Numbered from the stretch's first letter, positions 24,818 through 37,500 are shown. The stretch: 64,000 nt of DNA from Liolophura sinensis (GCF_032854445.1 NC_088307.1:3534001-3598000), one strand, 5' to 3'. Numbers and translations are program-made. Notes: generated by a model from the letters alone, not told the origin.

Positions 24818-25087
24818 TTTTTTTTTTTTTTTTTTTGATTGGTGTTTTACGCCGTACTTAAGAATATTTCACTTATACGACGGCGGCCAGCATTATGGTG
24901 GGAGGAAACTGGGCACAGCCCGGGGGAAACCCACGACCATCCGCAGGTTGCTGGCAGACCTTCCCACTTACGGCCGGAGAGGAAGCCAGTATGAGCTGGA
25001 CTTGAACTCATAGCGGCCGCATTGGTGAGAGGCTCCTGGGTCATTACGCTGCGCTAGCGCGCTAACCGACTGAGCCAGGGAGGCCCC
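24818..25087 (-). mobile_element. SINE-A, full length, young
   Basis: Intact head (GGCTCAGTCGGTTAGCGCGC), body with CGGATGGTCGTGGGTTTCCC, and a poly(A) of about 20 that appears as T here. Perfect 10-bp target-site duplications ATATAAGCCC lie at 24808-24817 and 25088-25097. Best reference copy for this family in the window. Confidence 0.93.
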
Positions 25088-25460
25088 ATATAAGCCCATT
25101 ATCGCCTGTGTAACAATAATGACCTACATGTGTGGCTGTCTCATAGAGAGACATAATTGTAGCACTGTGCAGGTGGATTTTATTTCTTGTAATCCAGTTA
25201 ATGAATACGTCAAGAAATGCTGGATTTTTTGTCATATTCTTGAGGCGATATGTATAGCGACGATTAGAGAAAGTCTCCGCGTTTGTTTCATTGGTACCTA
25301 ACGCCGTTCGATAGAATTCTGTCCACTTATATGGCGTCCGTAAGTTTAATACCTGGGGTAAAACACCCAGGGTTTGATAGCCATAAAACCTAATTACGCG
25401 GTCGATTGTTTCTCGCAAGGCATTGTTGGTAAAAGCCTGGTTCATACCTCGTTGCTACAT

Positions 25461-26160
25461 TAAAAAAAATTAATCTGTTAATTTGGACAGAAATCTGTTG
25501 TCTGAGTGATGCTAGAATATATTCTGTTATTATAACATAATAACATAGTTATATTCAACATAATACCCTGTTAGTCTAATATACGGTGGCCCATATACGA
25601 CATTTTCCCTTTTTCTTAACTTTTGTAACTTTTTCTTAGGTTTCCACCTGGGTGAAAACGTTTTCACCCAGATGGAAACTCGCGTGATGCAAGAAGCCTC
25701 GTTCTCGTTTCCGTGGGCAGCCGAACTTTAGAACGGGTTATTAATGGAAGATGAAATCATTTTGACTACAGATAAAATTGTGGGGACACTCTATAGGGAG
25801 GTGGTGTGTAATTCCATGTGATTTTTGTCACCCACGTATTTCTCCGTTATGCTGAAGTTCTTACATGTTGTAGTTCATCATCATTCTGTCCACGGAAACG
25901 AGAACGAGGCTTCTGGCATAATGTGACTTTCACCCAGGTGAAAATCGTTTCCACCCAGGTGAAAATCTTAGAAAAAGTTACAAAAGTTAAGAAAAAAGTA
26001 AAATCTCGTATATGGGCCACCGTACTAATAGAATCTTTATGTTGAATTAGTAGAACATGTGTGTTATATTTAACAGAATAATCTGCTGCAATATCAGAAT
26101 ACATTCTAGCATCACTCAGACAACAGACTTTCTGTTTAAACTAAGAGATTAATTTTTTTA
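25461..26160. mobile_element. MITE interrupted by a nested foldback element
   Basis: Outer ends TAAAAAAAATTAATCTGTTA (25461) and its inverse at 26141-26160 continue into GTCTGAGTGATGCTAGAAT arms shared with the MITE at 3705. The inner element occupies 25582-26024. Confidence 0.82.
25582..26024. mobile_element. Foldback element F2 nested in a MITE
   Basis: TACGGTGGCCCATATACGA and its exact inverse form the ends. The arms continue for about 190 bp, including CCTCGTTCTCGTTTCCGTGG. CTAATA flanks both sides (25576-25581 and 26025-26030), and the shorter relative at 3705 shows the uninterrupted site. No coding capacity. Confidence 0.85.
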
Positions 26161-26439
26161 GTGTATGCTAGGGAAGGAGTCCTTCGAGTTGTGGATAGAC
26201 ATTCTGGCACATGACAGAAAACATGTTTACAGCCAAATACAAGAGTACACTGCTTAACTGGATCAAAGCTTTTTTTAAAACTTGACCGAAGACGACCTTA
26301 GTAACACCACGACCACTTACTCACACTCTTGGTTGCACAAAAGCCAATTGTTGTTGTTTGTTTTATTTTGTTTTTTCGCCATTAAAATCTCGTAAGCTTG
26401 TACATTCCCGCGCTCTCATTGTTTATGGTGACAATGAGG

Positions 26440-26705
26440 GGTTTGCTACTTTTCATGTGGCTGTTTGTGAAGTCTAACGATGGTTAACATGTCTTCCACC
26501 AATAATCTGTACGTCAGGCAAACGTAGGGTAAGTTACTCCGCAATTTACCAAAGGTCGGTGGTTTTCCTTTGTTACTCCGGTTTACTTCGCCCATAATAC
26601 TGGACGCCATCGTCTGCCATCCGCCAGTTCTAGTCATATTGGAAACCAGAGTAATTCACCGCGCTTCGTTAAAGACAGCTAAAGACTTATGTCAAGCCGA
26701 AGCAA
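26440..26705 (+). mobile_element. SINE-B body copy
   Basis: CCAAAGGTCGGTGGTTTTCC followed by CGCCCATAATACTGGACGCC, the plus-strand version of the SINE-B body. Confidence 0.6.
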
Positions 26706-26790
26706 CAAGAATTGGATTCGAACTCGCGACTTCACTGGCCAACAACTGTGAGTCGAGAGCTTTATTCAACTGAACCAGCAAGGAGCCCCA
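26705..26790 (-). mobile_element. tRNA-like SINE head
   Basis: Minus strand: GGCTCCTTGCTGGTTCAGTT (A-box side) and GCGAGTTCGAATCC (B box). It abuts a SINE-B body in the other orientation, so it is a separate insertion. The acceptor stem does not pair as in a true tRNA. Confidence 0.6.
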
Positions 26791-26994
26791 CCTTGATGTG
26801 ATACCTTCTCCAGCGTGACGGGGAGTCGGGTCCACGTGGAGTTAATTGTTGTTCTACTGTATGAGTAACACGTAGAAGTTGGCGCACAAAACGTCATAGC
26901 AAAAGCAGGAATGTATGAATATATGCTTAGGGTTTTTTTCAGTCATATGAGTTATTAAATGTGTGTACATATATTGTGTTTTCTTGCCCACGTC

Positions 26995-27175
26995 GCCAAA
27001 GTGCTGCTGTCACAGGAGCAGCATGCCGAAGACACCACACATGACACCACGCCGAGTCACATTATATTGACACCGGACCAACCAGTCTTTTTTTCTTGCT
27101 CTAACTCTCAGTGCTGAACGCTAAGTGAGGCGGCCGATCCGACCATGGTTTGATCCCGGATGATTGGGTCAGCGA
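26995..27175 (-). mobile_element. SINE-C fragment
   Basis: ATGCCGAAGACACCACACAT, GACACCGGACCAACCAGTC and a CTCTCAGTGCTGAACGC segment, as in the other SINE-C copies. Confidence 0.7.
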
Positions 27176-27654
27176 AGCGGTCAAAAGTCAGGAATGAGCT
27201 ATAAACAGCACAGCTTTGACTACAATTACTTTATAAGCGGAAATTCAGGATGAAAAAAGATGATGTTGTCAGTTATAGCCTTAGTTGACTGTGAATCCAT
27301 CTCTAATTGCGTGACTATTATTCCAATATAATTATATGTCTGCAATTACTCCAATTTGCTTCATTTTGTACATCCCATGTATACATGCGAATCACGCGAA
27401 TCTTTAATAACAGATCACGTTATGCCCGAGAAATTAAAAGTTTGCTATTGTACGTGTGACCTTGTTGATAATAAGAGGATAACAAGGCTCGTGTAGTGTT
27501 TAACGATCGTTGTTCCATCAATGTGGTGTGCATATGGGTATCGTTTCTCAAACAGAGTAAAAGCAATACGTGGGTGTGGACCACATGTAAGTTTTATGGC
27601 GCGTTTCACGAGCTGTATGTATTTTACTAGTGGTTGTATATCCATACCTCACAG

Positions 27655-27795
27655 CTGGAACAGTTCGTCAATAGCTTGTCAAAGGTCTGTAGTTTAACCC
27701 GGACACTACAGTTTCCTTCACTCATAACACTTACCGTCATTGTATAAGTGAAATATTCTGGAGTATGACATCAATTAAAAAAAATAAATACATAA
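27655..27795 (+). mobile_element. SINE-B fragment
   Basis: TGTCAAAGGTCTGTAGTTTA, TATAAGTGAAATATTCTGGA and an A-rich tail. Confidence 0.6.
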
Positions 27796-27849
27796 ATACA
27801 TGGAATAAAAGTTTCCTATTTCCTCACTCAGCACTGGAATTTTAAGCCG

Positions 27850-27965
27850 CATACGATGATAGCCAGCATTATGGTAGAAGGAAACCGGACAGAGTCAGAG
27901 GAAAACCCCACGAACATTCGCAAGTTGCTGATAGACCTTTCCAGTTACGATAGGATATACTGCAA
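27850..27965 (-). mobile_element. SINE-A fragment
   Basis: ATAGCCAGCATTATGGTAGA, then CCCCACGAACATTCGCAAGT. The head is lost. Confidence 0.6.
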
Positions 27966-28194
27966 TTGATATGAGTGCACATTTTTGTTGCCTAATTCTG
28001 CTGAAGCTATAGTGCCAGGGGGCTTGTAACTCGCTAGTATTTAGTCATTTACATGAACAGTTAGAATCACATTGTCGTTCTGCTCTGGTTTTACTATCTA
28101 TGCTGTAGCATTTCGTTTTGTGACTGGATCAGATCTCATACCTGGTGTCTTCGGAATGGGTCCCTCTGAGGCTACAGACATGGATTTTGTTTAT

Positions 28195-28330
28195 TGTTGT
28201 TCAATGCCATGGTGAAAAAAGTCTGTTTATACTATGGCGGACAGTACACCATATGAGAGGAGGGAAACCTGAGTGCCCAGAGTAAACCACCAACCGCTGG
28301 CTGACACGTGGTTGGTTGTCGTTTAAAAGG
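28195..28330 (-). mobile_element. SINE-B fragment
   Basis: ATGGCGGACAGTACACCATA, GAGTGCCCAGAGTAAACCAC and an ACCGCTGGC segment in inverse orientation. Confidence 0.55.
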
Positions 28331-28334
28331 AACC

Positions 28335-29555
28335 GAGGACAACGGAAACGAGCTAGGGTAACCTGTCTTGTAACTTTCCTTTCCGCGATCGAAAATGGTT
28401 TTGAGCTCACATTTCTTGTGACCATTGTAATAAGACATAAATGTACTTTAACTACACAGCTGCGACACGCTCTGTCCTGCTATAAGAAGACACCGAAGTG
28501 ATGTGACCCAGATACTACGTAAAGCAAAAACTCCCCAAAAGGGAGAAACAAACAAACAACATGTCACGAGGTTTTATTCTACTACAGAACCGAAACATTT
28601 AAATCGTTCAATATTTTGTCAATATGTCCAGATTCCAAGCTTGACAGTTATTTTTTTTCTATCGTTTAATGGATTGTCACCAGGTAGTGTTTCGGATCTT
28701 CATGTGCTTCCTCAAACCTGACGCCATCATATAATTGAAAAATTCTTGAGATATATGTATATGAAATGTATATAAAAAACAAATAATCAGTCAATCAAGC
28801 TCATGCTCTGAATCGTACAGAACACTAGAAGAAACCATTGCACTGGGTCATGCAGATACCTAACAATCTTAATTCCTGACGTAAATTCGGAGCTGACAAT
28901 GCGTGAGTTGGATTTGAACTCAGAACCGCATTGGTCGATATACTCCAGAGCTGCAGGGCGAAATAAATGAGAGTACATAGACTTGTTAATCACGCAATCA
29001 CAGCAAGTACCGGCACTCAGCTTCTGGCAGGAAAAACTTGTTGTCTTTTCATCGAATCACCCGTGACTACTTTACACACCAAGCCCAATGAATGGAAGGC
29101 ATTTCTTTATTTTGGAATTGTAAAACTGTTCGTGTATTGGCTTTTCTTTAATACTTTGGACCCTTTTTCTCAATTTATTTTTTCCATTGTTTTTAATTTT
29201 ATTATTAATAATTTATTTATTTATTTGTTTATTTATCTATTTATTGGGACGGTCAGTCATAAGTGCTATTCTCACAGCAACCGACTAATCCCTACATGGT
29301 CAGGACGTGGGCGCGAATGCAATTGATTTATTTGTTTTGGAGGTGCCTGGCAAGAGGTGTTTTTTATACTCTAGACATACCCTCCGGTTTCTTTCTTCCA
29401 TACACATGACCTCCACCTAATAAAGTAAAATGTCTTACAGGAGAAGAAAATTTAAATATCAATCAAATACCACTGAAAAGAGTATGCATTTCCTCGCAGG
29501 TGCATGCCATAAAAAAATTCTAGCATGTACCTCAATGTGAAAAATTATAAATAAA
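28335..29555. other. Gene-free spacer
   Basis: Short frames only. A TTTATT-rich microsatellite-like stretch lies at 29190-29245. Confidence 0.4.
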
Positions 29556-29559
29556 GTCC

Positions 29560-29800
29560 GCGCCAAAATCCGCTGTGGGCGACTCCATTTTGCCTAAGAA
29601 CTAGTCCTGAAGCCTTCTGTGTTGGGAGAAGAATTGCCGTCGGAAACCGTCGAAGTGCAGTTCGTACATTTCCGGTAGAACTCTTCTTCCCAGATGGTAG
29701 CGAACAGTACAGTTCGTTTTCCGCTTGACGATCGGGAAACCGGAATGTTGGACGTAGGTTCCGAGTTTACACGAACAAGCCGGCAGTTTTAACGACTCTC
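29560..29800. other. GC-richer unexplained block
   Basis: Less AT-rich than its surroundings, with several CpGs and repeated GGAAACCG-type phrases. It could be a promoter, an exon or a repeat edge. No domain recognised. Confidence 0.3.
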
Positions 29801-30815
29801 ATTGGCTGAGAGACAACACACCCCCAGCACAAATTACAGGGTGTTAAAGACGGAGGGCGCGATGGCGATTTTTTGTCAGCTTTGCTGTATTCAGGTTTTA
29901 CGTGTATGGCGAGGAAAAATCGCAAAATTATGCAGCAGGCACCTCCAGATAGAAATAAATGTTCTCTATAGTGTCATGTTTTTAAGTTTTCTTCCCTTTT
30001 AAGTATACCTCTGGTCAGGTTCAAAAATCTTGATTAGGATCGTATGTAATCTGAGGATAACATTGGTTAGACAAAACCTAACTGTATAACAACTGAAGCA
30101 TGGCTAAAAAAAGCCTGTTTAGTCTACTTAATCTAGACAATACATAATGGCTAACTTAGCTTTTATGAAAGAATGACATGAGACAACAACAAAAAAAAAA
30201 CGTGATGCTATTATTTGGCCCTGTATTTGATGTATTAACAGTATCCATACAAGGAACATACCAGAATAAATTATAGAGCGCGTGACATGTCCGTGAATCT
30301 TTTGTGCTTGTCAACCAGCTTTTAAATTGTGTCAAAAAAAACAGAAATAATAAAAATCCCACTTATATCAGCTGAGAAGAAAGAGATAAGTTAAGCTATG
30401 TGAAAGTCATGTCTTTTAACTCTATTTGCATATACTGATAGCAGATAAGATACATAATACTAACATACATGTCCTTGATTGTTATAAAACTGAACCAGTT
30501 TCGTTTAATTCCTTTCATTCGATCAGCAAGTTGGTTTTTTGTGAGTTTGAGCACAGAGCCAAATATGTAAGTAGCTGTTTCGTAAGTGCCGCACACTGAA
30601 TTGAACCCACGTCTTTGTATAGTCTCTGATGTACATGAAGATAATCGCGATCGCATCTGGGTGCTGCCTTTTTCTTCAGGCATGTCAAAGAAGAAAACAA
30701 TTGATTCATATATATGAAAATATATAGGATATCAGATGAGGTAGCAAATCCTTTGTATGCTTGGAGTCCTACGTCGTACTTTTATGACCACGACGAGTCA
30801 TTATGTGCGTGTATG
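29800..30815. other. Gene-free spacer
   Basis: Nothing supported. Short frames on both strands have no domain. Confidence 0.4.
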
Positions 30816-31010
30816 TGTCACCCCGCCCACTCATATTATACTGACAACGGGCCTGTTTACCGCCTAACCTTTCAGTGCTGAGCGCCAAGCAACAGCAGCA
30901 GCCAGTACCATTTTTAAAGTATTTGAAACGACCCACACCGGGTGTGTTCCCGGGGTCTTCGCACTTCAAGGCGGATGCTTTAACCATTAGGCCATGAAAG
31001 CGGCGAATAA
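30815..31010 (-). mobile_element. SINE-C copy
   Basis: CACCCCGCCCACTCATATTA, ACTGACAACGGGCC, a tRNA-like head at the right end (GGCCTAATGGTTAAAGCATC on the minus strand) and a CACCGGGTGTG segment. Confidence 0.72.
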
Positions 31011-31068
31011 CACATCCTGGGTGAAACCGTTTCAGACATCGTACATATACATATATATGCATTGCTAA

Positions 31069-31375
31069 TGACGTATAGCCCATGACGTATAGCCCATGAC
31101 GTATAGCTCATGACGTATAGCTCATGGCATATAGCTCATGACGTATAGCTAATGACATATAGCTCATGACGTATAGCTCATGACGTATAGCCCATGGTGT
31201 ATTGCCCATGACGTATAGCTCATGACGTATAGCCCATGACGTATAGCCCATGACGTATAGCCCATGACGTATAGCTCATGACGTATAGCCCATGACGTAT
31301 AGCTCATGACGTATAGCCCATGACGTATAGCTCATGACGTATTGCCCATGACGTATAGCTCATGACGTATAGCCC
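31069..31375. repeat. 14-bp repeat rich in TGACGTAT
   Basis: 22 units of ATGACGTATAGCCC or ATGACGTATAGCTC; 19 keep GACGTAT exactly. Each unit has a TGACGT core, as in CREB/ATF half sites. Confidence 0.95.
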
Positions 31376-31729
31376 TACACGATTCCCTCCTTCCAAGAAT
31401 ACTTCCTTTTACTTTTCGTCATTATATATTACTTTTATTTTTGAATTTATATACGGAACAATACTACTTTCTCACTGAAATAAGTTTTTGGGTGTCTATT
31501 CATCCATACTTTTCTCCTTCCATTTGTTTGTTCCTCACTTTTCTCCTGTGTTATCTTCTCACCAAGCTGATTAAATTCATTCTTTCATCTAAATTCAGAC
31601 ACTTGACCTCTGCTTTCTGCTTCTTATGGTGGCTTATTTCTGGCATGCAATGTCAACTATATCAGTCAGCATGATCTAAATATTTCAACCGAGGGTTTTA
31701 AATGTTTTTCCAAAGACAAAAAATCGTTC

Positions 31730-31905
31730 AGAAATAAGTGAAAAATATTTTTTTGTAAACAAATAGTTTTATCTTTAAATAGATAATTTCTTGTAAACAA
31801 ATAATTTCCTTTGTAAACAAATAATTTCTTCGTGAACAAATTCTTTTCTTCGTAAACAAATAATTGTCTTTTGAAACAAATAAATTTTATATAAAAAATA
31901 TTTTA
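31730..31905. repeat. AT-rich 20-bp tandem repeat
   Basis: GTAAACAAATAATTTCTTT-type units repeated about eight times with drift. Confidence 0.8.
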
Positions 31906-32012
31906 TATGCAAAACTTATTACCATTTTTTTTATTCAGTGTTTGATAAAACACAGTGCAAACAGGCATACGTGGTGTAAATATTGAAAACATACCAAAAA
32001 ATTCAACGTTCG

Positions 32013-32155
32013 TGGGAAGGTTTTCCAGCAACCTGCGGATGGTCATGGGTCCCCACCCCGCCCCACTATAATGCTACATGACCGCTGTCGTATAAGTGAA
32101 ATATCCTTGAGTACGGCGTAAAGCACAAATCTAATAAATAATAATCAATAATAAA
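32013..32155 (+). mobile_element. SINE-A 3' fragment
   Basis: CAGCAACCTGCGGATGGTCA, TATAAGTGAAATATCCTTGA and GTACGGCGTAAAGCAC, then an AT-rich tail. The head is missing. Confidence 0.78.
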
Positions 32156-32459
32156 AAAAATTCAAATAAAATTGCATGCGGCGAAATGAGTTAACTTGTC
32201 CGCTGGTCCGAGCGCAGTGGAATTTTGGTCAATCCAGTAGAGTTACGTGTAAGCCTGCACGGCCTAACAGTCCTGATGTGATTTATCAATTAAATCACCG
32301 GACCAGTAGAGGCCGATTCCACAAAGTCATTTCCGAGTCAAAATTTGAAAAACCTTTTTAAAGTTTATTTTTGGGCGCTTGAAATTAAAACTGGCAAATG
32401 TATCAACATTCTTTAATACCGGTAGGCCCTTTACCGCATGTCTTAACGCCTACACAGAT

Positions 32460-32735
32460 GAAACCGCTGAGGTGGCCTAGTGATCAGAACGTCCGCCTCG
32501 AAGTCGTGCGATCTGGGACCAAACCCGGTTAGGGTAACACCAGGCTTACGACTTTAAAACCGTAGTTGTTGCTGCCTCGTTTGGTGCTCAGCACTGATAG
32601 GTTAGAGCAAGGATCAGGGCTGGTTGGGATGTCATGTCTGGTGTCTTCATCGTGGAGGCAACACTTTGGCAGCATGGACTCGCCCTGACACAAGAAGACA
32701 CAGTAGCCTATATGTAGACAAATGAATAAATTAAT
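32460..32735 (+). mobile_element. SINE-C, near full length
   Basis: Head GGCCTAGTGATCAGAACGTC with B-box-like GGACCAAACCCGG, then GTTGCTGCCTCGTTTGGTGC and a GTCATGTCTGGTGTCTTC segment. Confidence 0.78.
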
Positions 32736-32739
32736 GATC

Positions 32740-34030
32740 GTAGATCAAGGTCGAATAGGCGTAGCATAAATAATAATTTTTGTCTGCCTTTATTTATTCA
32801 GGTAATGTTTGTTTGATTGCTTAGTCTAATTAGTAAATAGTGAAAGCTCTGCTGGCAGCTCTTGTGAACACAGAAGCGACTGGTTTTGCCTTACAGTCAC
32901 TTCTGTAAGTTGTGGTTATTCCCCCTGACTAATCAGCTACCGCAGTCTTCTTGTTGGGAGGTAGCGAAAGACGTAGAAACAGAAACACGTGAAATATTGA
33001 GTTTACATGTAAGCCTTGTGAAACATCGTTGCTGTAAAGTTATTTTGAGGACAATCGCTGTTTAACAGTTAACGTGACCGACAAAGAAGACAACAAATCT
33101 AAAATACAAAATCATCACCGCCAGGATTTCTCGGCTGGACCAACAGCTAACACTTTCAGATTCCATTTCAATGCCAGAAACTGATAAAAGTGAAAATTTG
33201 ACAGTGTTATCCATGGCACACTGGATCAAGTTCACGCTTGTAGAACATGTTGTATGGTCTAACTCACTATCCTTTAACCTGGCAGGTTTATTTAGTCAAA
33301 TAAATAAAGGAAATAAATGCTTCTGTGAGGATTTTGAGTCAAATTCGGTATGCCATTGCTGGATGTTTATAAAGAGCATGTTTATAAAAACAAATAAATG
33401 CCATAAAATATTACTGTTGGTGCTAGGGCTTACATTTTTCCAGTAGGGAATCAGTCTAACTTTCCAATTATCCATCTTTTTGTCTGTTGTGTATATTGGT
33501 CCATCTAGATTTTAAAATTCGTACATTATAAAAAAAATCACCGCACATTTCTGAACTCTCATCTCCTGCCCACTCGTGGTAACCTAAGTCACCTCTACTC
33601 ATTTCTATGTAATTTTCAGGTGAAATTTTGATTACTGTTCTCTTAATTTACTATCGTCATAAGTGAAGCTAATTAATTCGCTCCCATGTGGTCACATTGA
33701 CTGCTCGAACGGCAGTGGTACAGACTGCCTCGGCGTCGTCAGACAATTTGAAGTGTCTTTCTGGGTTTGAAGTTTAACTGAGTTTTGACTGTGAAATCCT
33801 CCAGAAAACCTGTTATATTTCCATTTCCTGTCTGCTGACACAACTTGAATCTTCATAATTCAACCCAGAAAGCCAGTAAAAAGAACTAAGGGCATATAAG
33901 TATGGGTTGTATCAGTGCAGACCTCATTGAGATTGGTTCCACTGAGTTGGAATTCGGAAGGAAATCTGCAGCGATTGTTTTGAGAGACAGGGAGGGACTT
34001 AGTGTTATGGTGAATGTCAGAATTTTAAAA
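32740..34030. other. Spacer upstream of GEMIN4
   Basis: No coding exon recognised. 33330-33445 shares a phrase (ATATTACT, then GGTGCTA and ACATTTT) with 39345-39400, a dispersed repeat. No convincing promoter could be assigned to GEMIN4. Confidence 0.4.
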
Positions 34031-34039
34031 TAGCACACT

Positions 34040-34335
34040 CTGTTCATCCAGATGGACTACCCTCTAAAACTGCAAAGTGCCAAAAATATTCAGAACTCTT
34101 GGAATCAGGCAAAATGTTTAACTTCTGTAAATCTTCAGCCTTTTCAACCATTAAAATACTTTTTTGTGTGGTATTTATGCATACAGTTATTATTAAAAAT
34201 AATTTGTTTTGTGTCACTAAAGATGCAAGCTTCATGAAACTGTGCAAATTGTTTTTTCTCCTCACCATATCTCTCTCAGAATGTTTCAGAATGTTGGTTA
34301 CAGAAGTGGTAGAAAAGCTTGAAAAATTAGGGTAA
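34040..34335 (+). repeat. Dispersed repeat D2, copy 1
   Basis: Shares TTTATGCATACAGTTATTAT and TCAGAATGTTTCAGAATG with copies at 43120 and 57886 and an inverted copy at 57120. Overlapping open frames on both strands are not genes. Confidence 0.65.
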
Positions 34336-34537
34336 TCACGGATGACACATAACTATTGCACATAAGTTTGATGCAAGTCTTTGTCTTTTTATTTGTGCTC
34401 CAGGAAACATTTTTGCGTGCAGGGACAGAGATGTTTTTACTTTCTGTCATGTCTGTAACATGTTCTTACTGGCAGGCCAGAGACCTGTGCATGGTCAGTG
34501 AGAGACTTAGGAAGTATTGAGCAGTGTACAATGCAAA

Positions 34538-37500
34538 ATGGGTGCCTGGAATGGAGATGTCATGGAGTTCTGCCCAGAAGTGGCAGTGCTTGTATCTGCT
34601 GGTCAACTAGCTTGTCAACAAGACACGCCTATTCAGGTGACATATACTACTGATGTTTTGTTTGAACATGTTGAATGTAATACAGTGGTACATATTTATC
34701 TGTATGTATACAGTGTATATGTAGATGAGGTTTATTCTTGAGAACAATGTAAAACACCGATGAAATGAATAAATATAAATACTAAATAAAGTTGTGGTTC
34801 AAAGCCCCATATTCTATCCCTAACATATTCTCAAACGTGAAAAGGTCTGACAGCAACCTGTGGATGGTCGTTTCCATATAGCCCCATATACAATGTAGAT
34901 TACATATTATCAAATGTTACTGTACATGTATCTTCTCTTATCATTGTTGAGCCTCCAGCAACCTGCGGATGGTTGTGGGTTTCCTCTAGGCTCTGCCCAG
35001 TTTCCTCTCGTAATGTTGGCTGCAGTCATATAAGTGAAATATTCTTGAGTATGGCAAAAAACACCCGTCAATAAATAAATAAATATTATTGTTCAGCTTT
35101 TGTTGAAGTTAGGCCATCATTAAACAATATGCCTTTTATTGTTTGGTATAACCTAAGCTTATTCTAAAAATTATATAGGGCTTCTGATGAAATTCAGTTT
35201 TTCTTTTCTTTTTTCTCTCCCTATGTTAATTTCTGAGGGACAGAAGACATTTAAACTTGTGACTTTGTTTGTGTTATACTTTCATGAAAGACTTTCCCAC
35301 GCTTATTAGTTGGATTTTGCTCACAATAGGAGCTAGATATTTATACAGTGAATAGAACTACATGTATCTGAGGTGAATTCTGTTGTTTTGACCTTTACAG
35401 AAACAGATTGACATATGGAAGATAGCTGTGGAAGAAATCCTGAACGGTTTGGAATCTGACAGCTCAGACAACCAGAGAAAATTATGGGATTACAAACTCC
35501 ATGCCATTATGTTCAGCTGTACCCTGAGGTCATTTCTGCGCAAACACAGCCTGAGTGATGAGGCTGACTGGGGATGTCTGACCCATGTGTTGACAATTTT
35601 ACCTCCATTCCCTGAAGAGGTTTATTTTGAACTTGTTAAAGTGTTCCAATGGAGAGGACATCTGGTTGAGGTTGGTTTTCAGCAGTCAGTTGATCTATCA
35701 CAAAATGTTATTACAGATAGACATCTTGCTGATTATACACACAAGATTATATCTGTCTTAGCCTTCTTCATCATCAAATAAGAATATTTTTCTCTAATAA
35801 GGAATTCATCAATCTTCACTAAAAAGTCTCAAGTGGCCCTATGACATGTACATGTGTAAGATGTGTGAATCAATGAGAATCAAGCAACATGTGTGACTTA
35901 ATATAGGCTACACTTCAGGTGGAATACAGTAGCTTGAAAGCTGAGCGTGGAAAAAAGTCAAAAGAGAGTGTCCCTGGGTCCAGAAGTGTAAGGAATATGG
36001 AAGTGTGTTCGAAAAATTGCAGCTGTTGAAAGTTGGACAGTAAAGGAAAGAATGGAAAAGACAAAAATAAAAGACATAAAACAGCTCTGACAGAAATAGC
36101 CATCCATGCACATAAATGATGCTATTTTTTGAAAGGTTTTGAATTTTGAATCATCTCTCCTCCAGTGTAAGAAAATGTGTTTGCTCTTTTGTAAATGATA
36201 CTGAAATCTTGCATTCTGAACATTTTTTCATGTTATGTTTCAGTGCTTGCTGTTCATGAAAGAAGATGTGTGTCTCCTGTTTTTGGAGGACACTTTATCC
36301 TTCTGTTGTCATTGTATCGCTGTGGATAGCCATGAAAATAGTGAGCTTCTCTTGGCAATGGTTGAGGTGTATTTGGTGTGGAGACTAGACCCTCCAACAG
36401 ACTCCACCAAAGACACTGCTCGATCCAGAAAGATTTCTGGTGTGTACTTGTTTATGGGAAAAGTTCCTTCCATCAAACCTGAGCCTGATGATGCAAATTT
36501 GTCAGAAAGACATTCTTCATTTTTGCAGAATTTTCTGTTTTATACCAAAAAGCTTCTCTGCTCAGACACCATTTTGAATACGTTAGGCACTCTGACAAGA
36601 GCATCTCTCTCAAGAGGTTTTGATTTGATGTGCTCCATTATTGCTCTGGGTGGAACTTTTCTACAGCCGGACCAAAGGCAACTTATGGAAATATCACAAA
36701 AGTGGACAAAAGTCTTTGTGAAAAGAAATAGATTCGGAAATGAAGAAAATATTAATTCCAGTTCACGTTCTTTTCATGATTTGCTGGCCAAACTGAAGTC
36801 AGGAAATTTTCAAACCTTAGAAGCTGGTTATCAGATTTTGAGCAGTTATCAAAGTAAGAGTAACCAATCTGAAGGCGCAGAATTTCTCAATCTGAAACCC
36901 AGCAGCTATTTTCCAACCAATCAGTGGAGAGTGCTCTTGGAAGAAGTCCTTGGTTACAGCCAGTGGATGGAAGCCTTGAGTAAATCAGTGGGATTCTGGG
37001 AAGGCGATGATAGCTCTGAATGTGATGTCACACTGGTTACCATGGATATCAATCTGCAGTCTCTCTTCATTTTGTTGGAAGAACTGTGGAAAAGTGGTGA
37101 TACTTCTGCCATAAAAAATGTGAGAACCTTTGGTGGGGACAGCCAAATCACCACGACAACAGATACATTTGTGGCCAATGAGAACATACAGCAGGTTCAT
37201 TTGGAAATGCCTTTTGCAATGGGATCTAGGAGAGCTCGTGGAAGCATTTCAGCAAACGTTTACCAGCGTCTTCACACTCTTTTGCAACCATTGATCAATG
37301 AATCTCAGGGTTTTCTGGACAAATTATCACAAGTGAAAATGAGGAAATCAACAGACGATGTTAGTAGCTTGCCTTTGAGTGACATACTGACGAGAATACA
37401 TGAAAAATCATCACGATGGGAAGGTAACTTTATTGAATAAAAATCCAAATAAACAAGGCCATCATTAAAAATATGTCTGTTGGAGGTAATCTAACTGACC

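Noticed and set aside
31069-31375. CRISPR array
   Set aside because: 14-bp units are directly adjacent with no unique spacers, and the genome is eukaryotic.
33902-34030. Alternative first exon of GEMIN4
   Set aside because: Short frame with no similarity to the GEMIN4 N-terminus. The 34538-34636 exon aligns in sequence, phase and donor.
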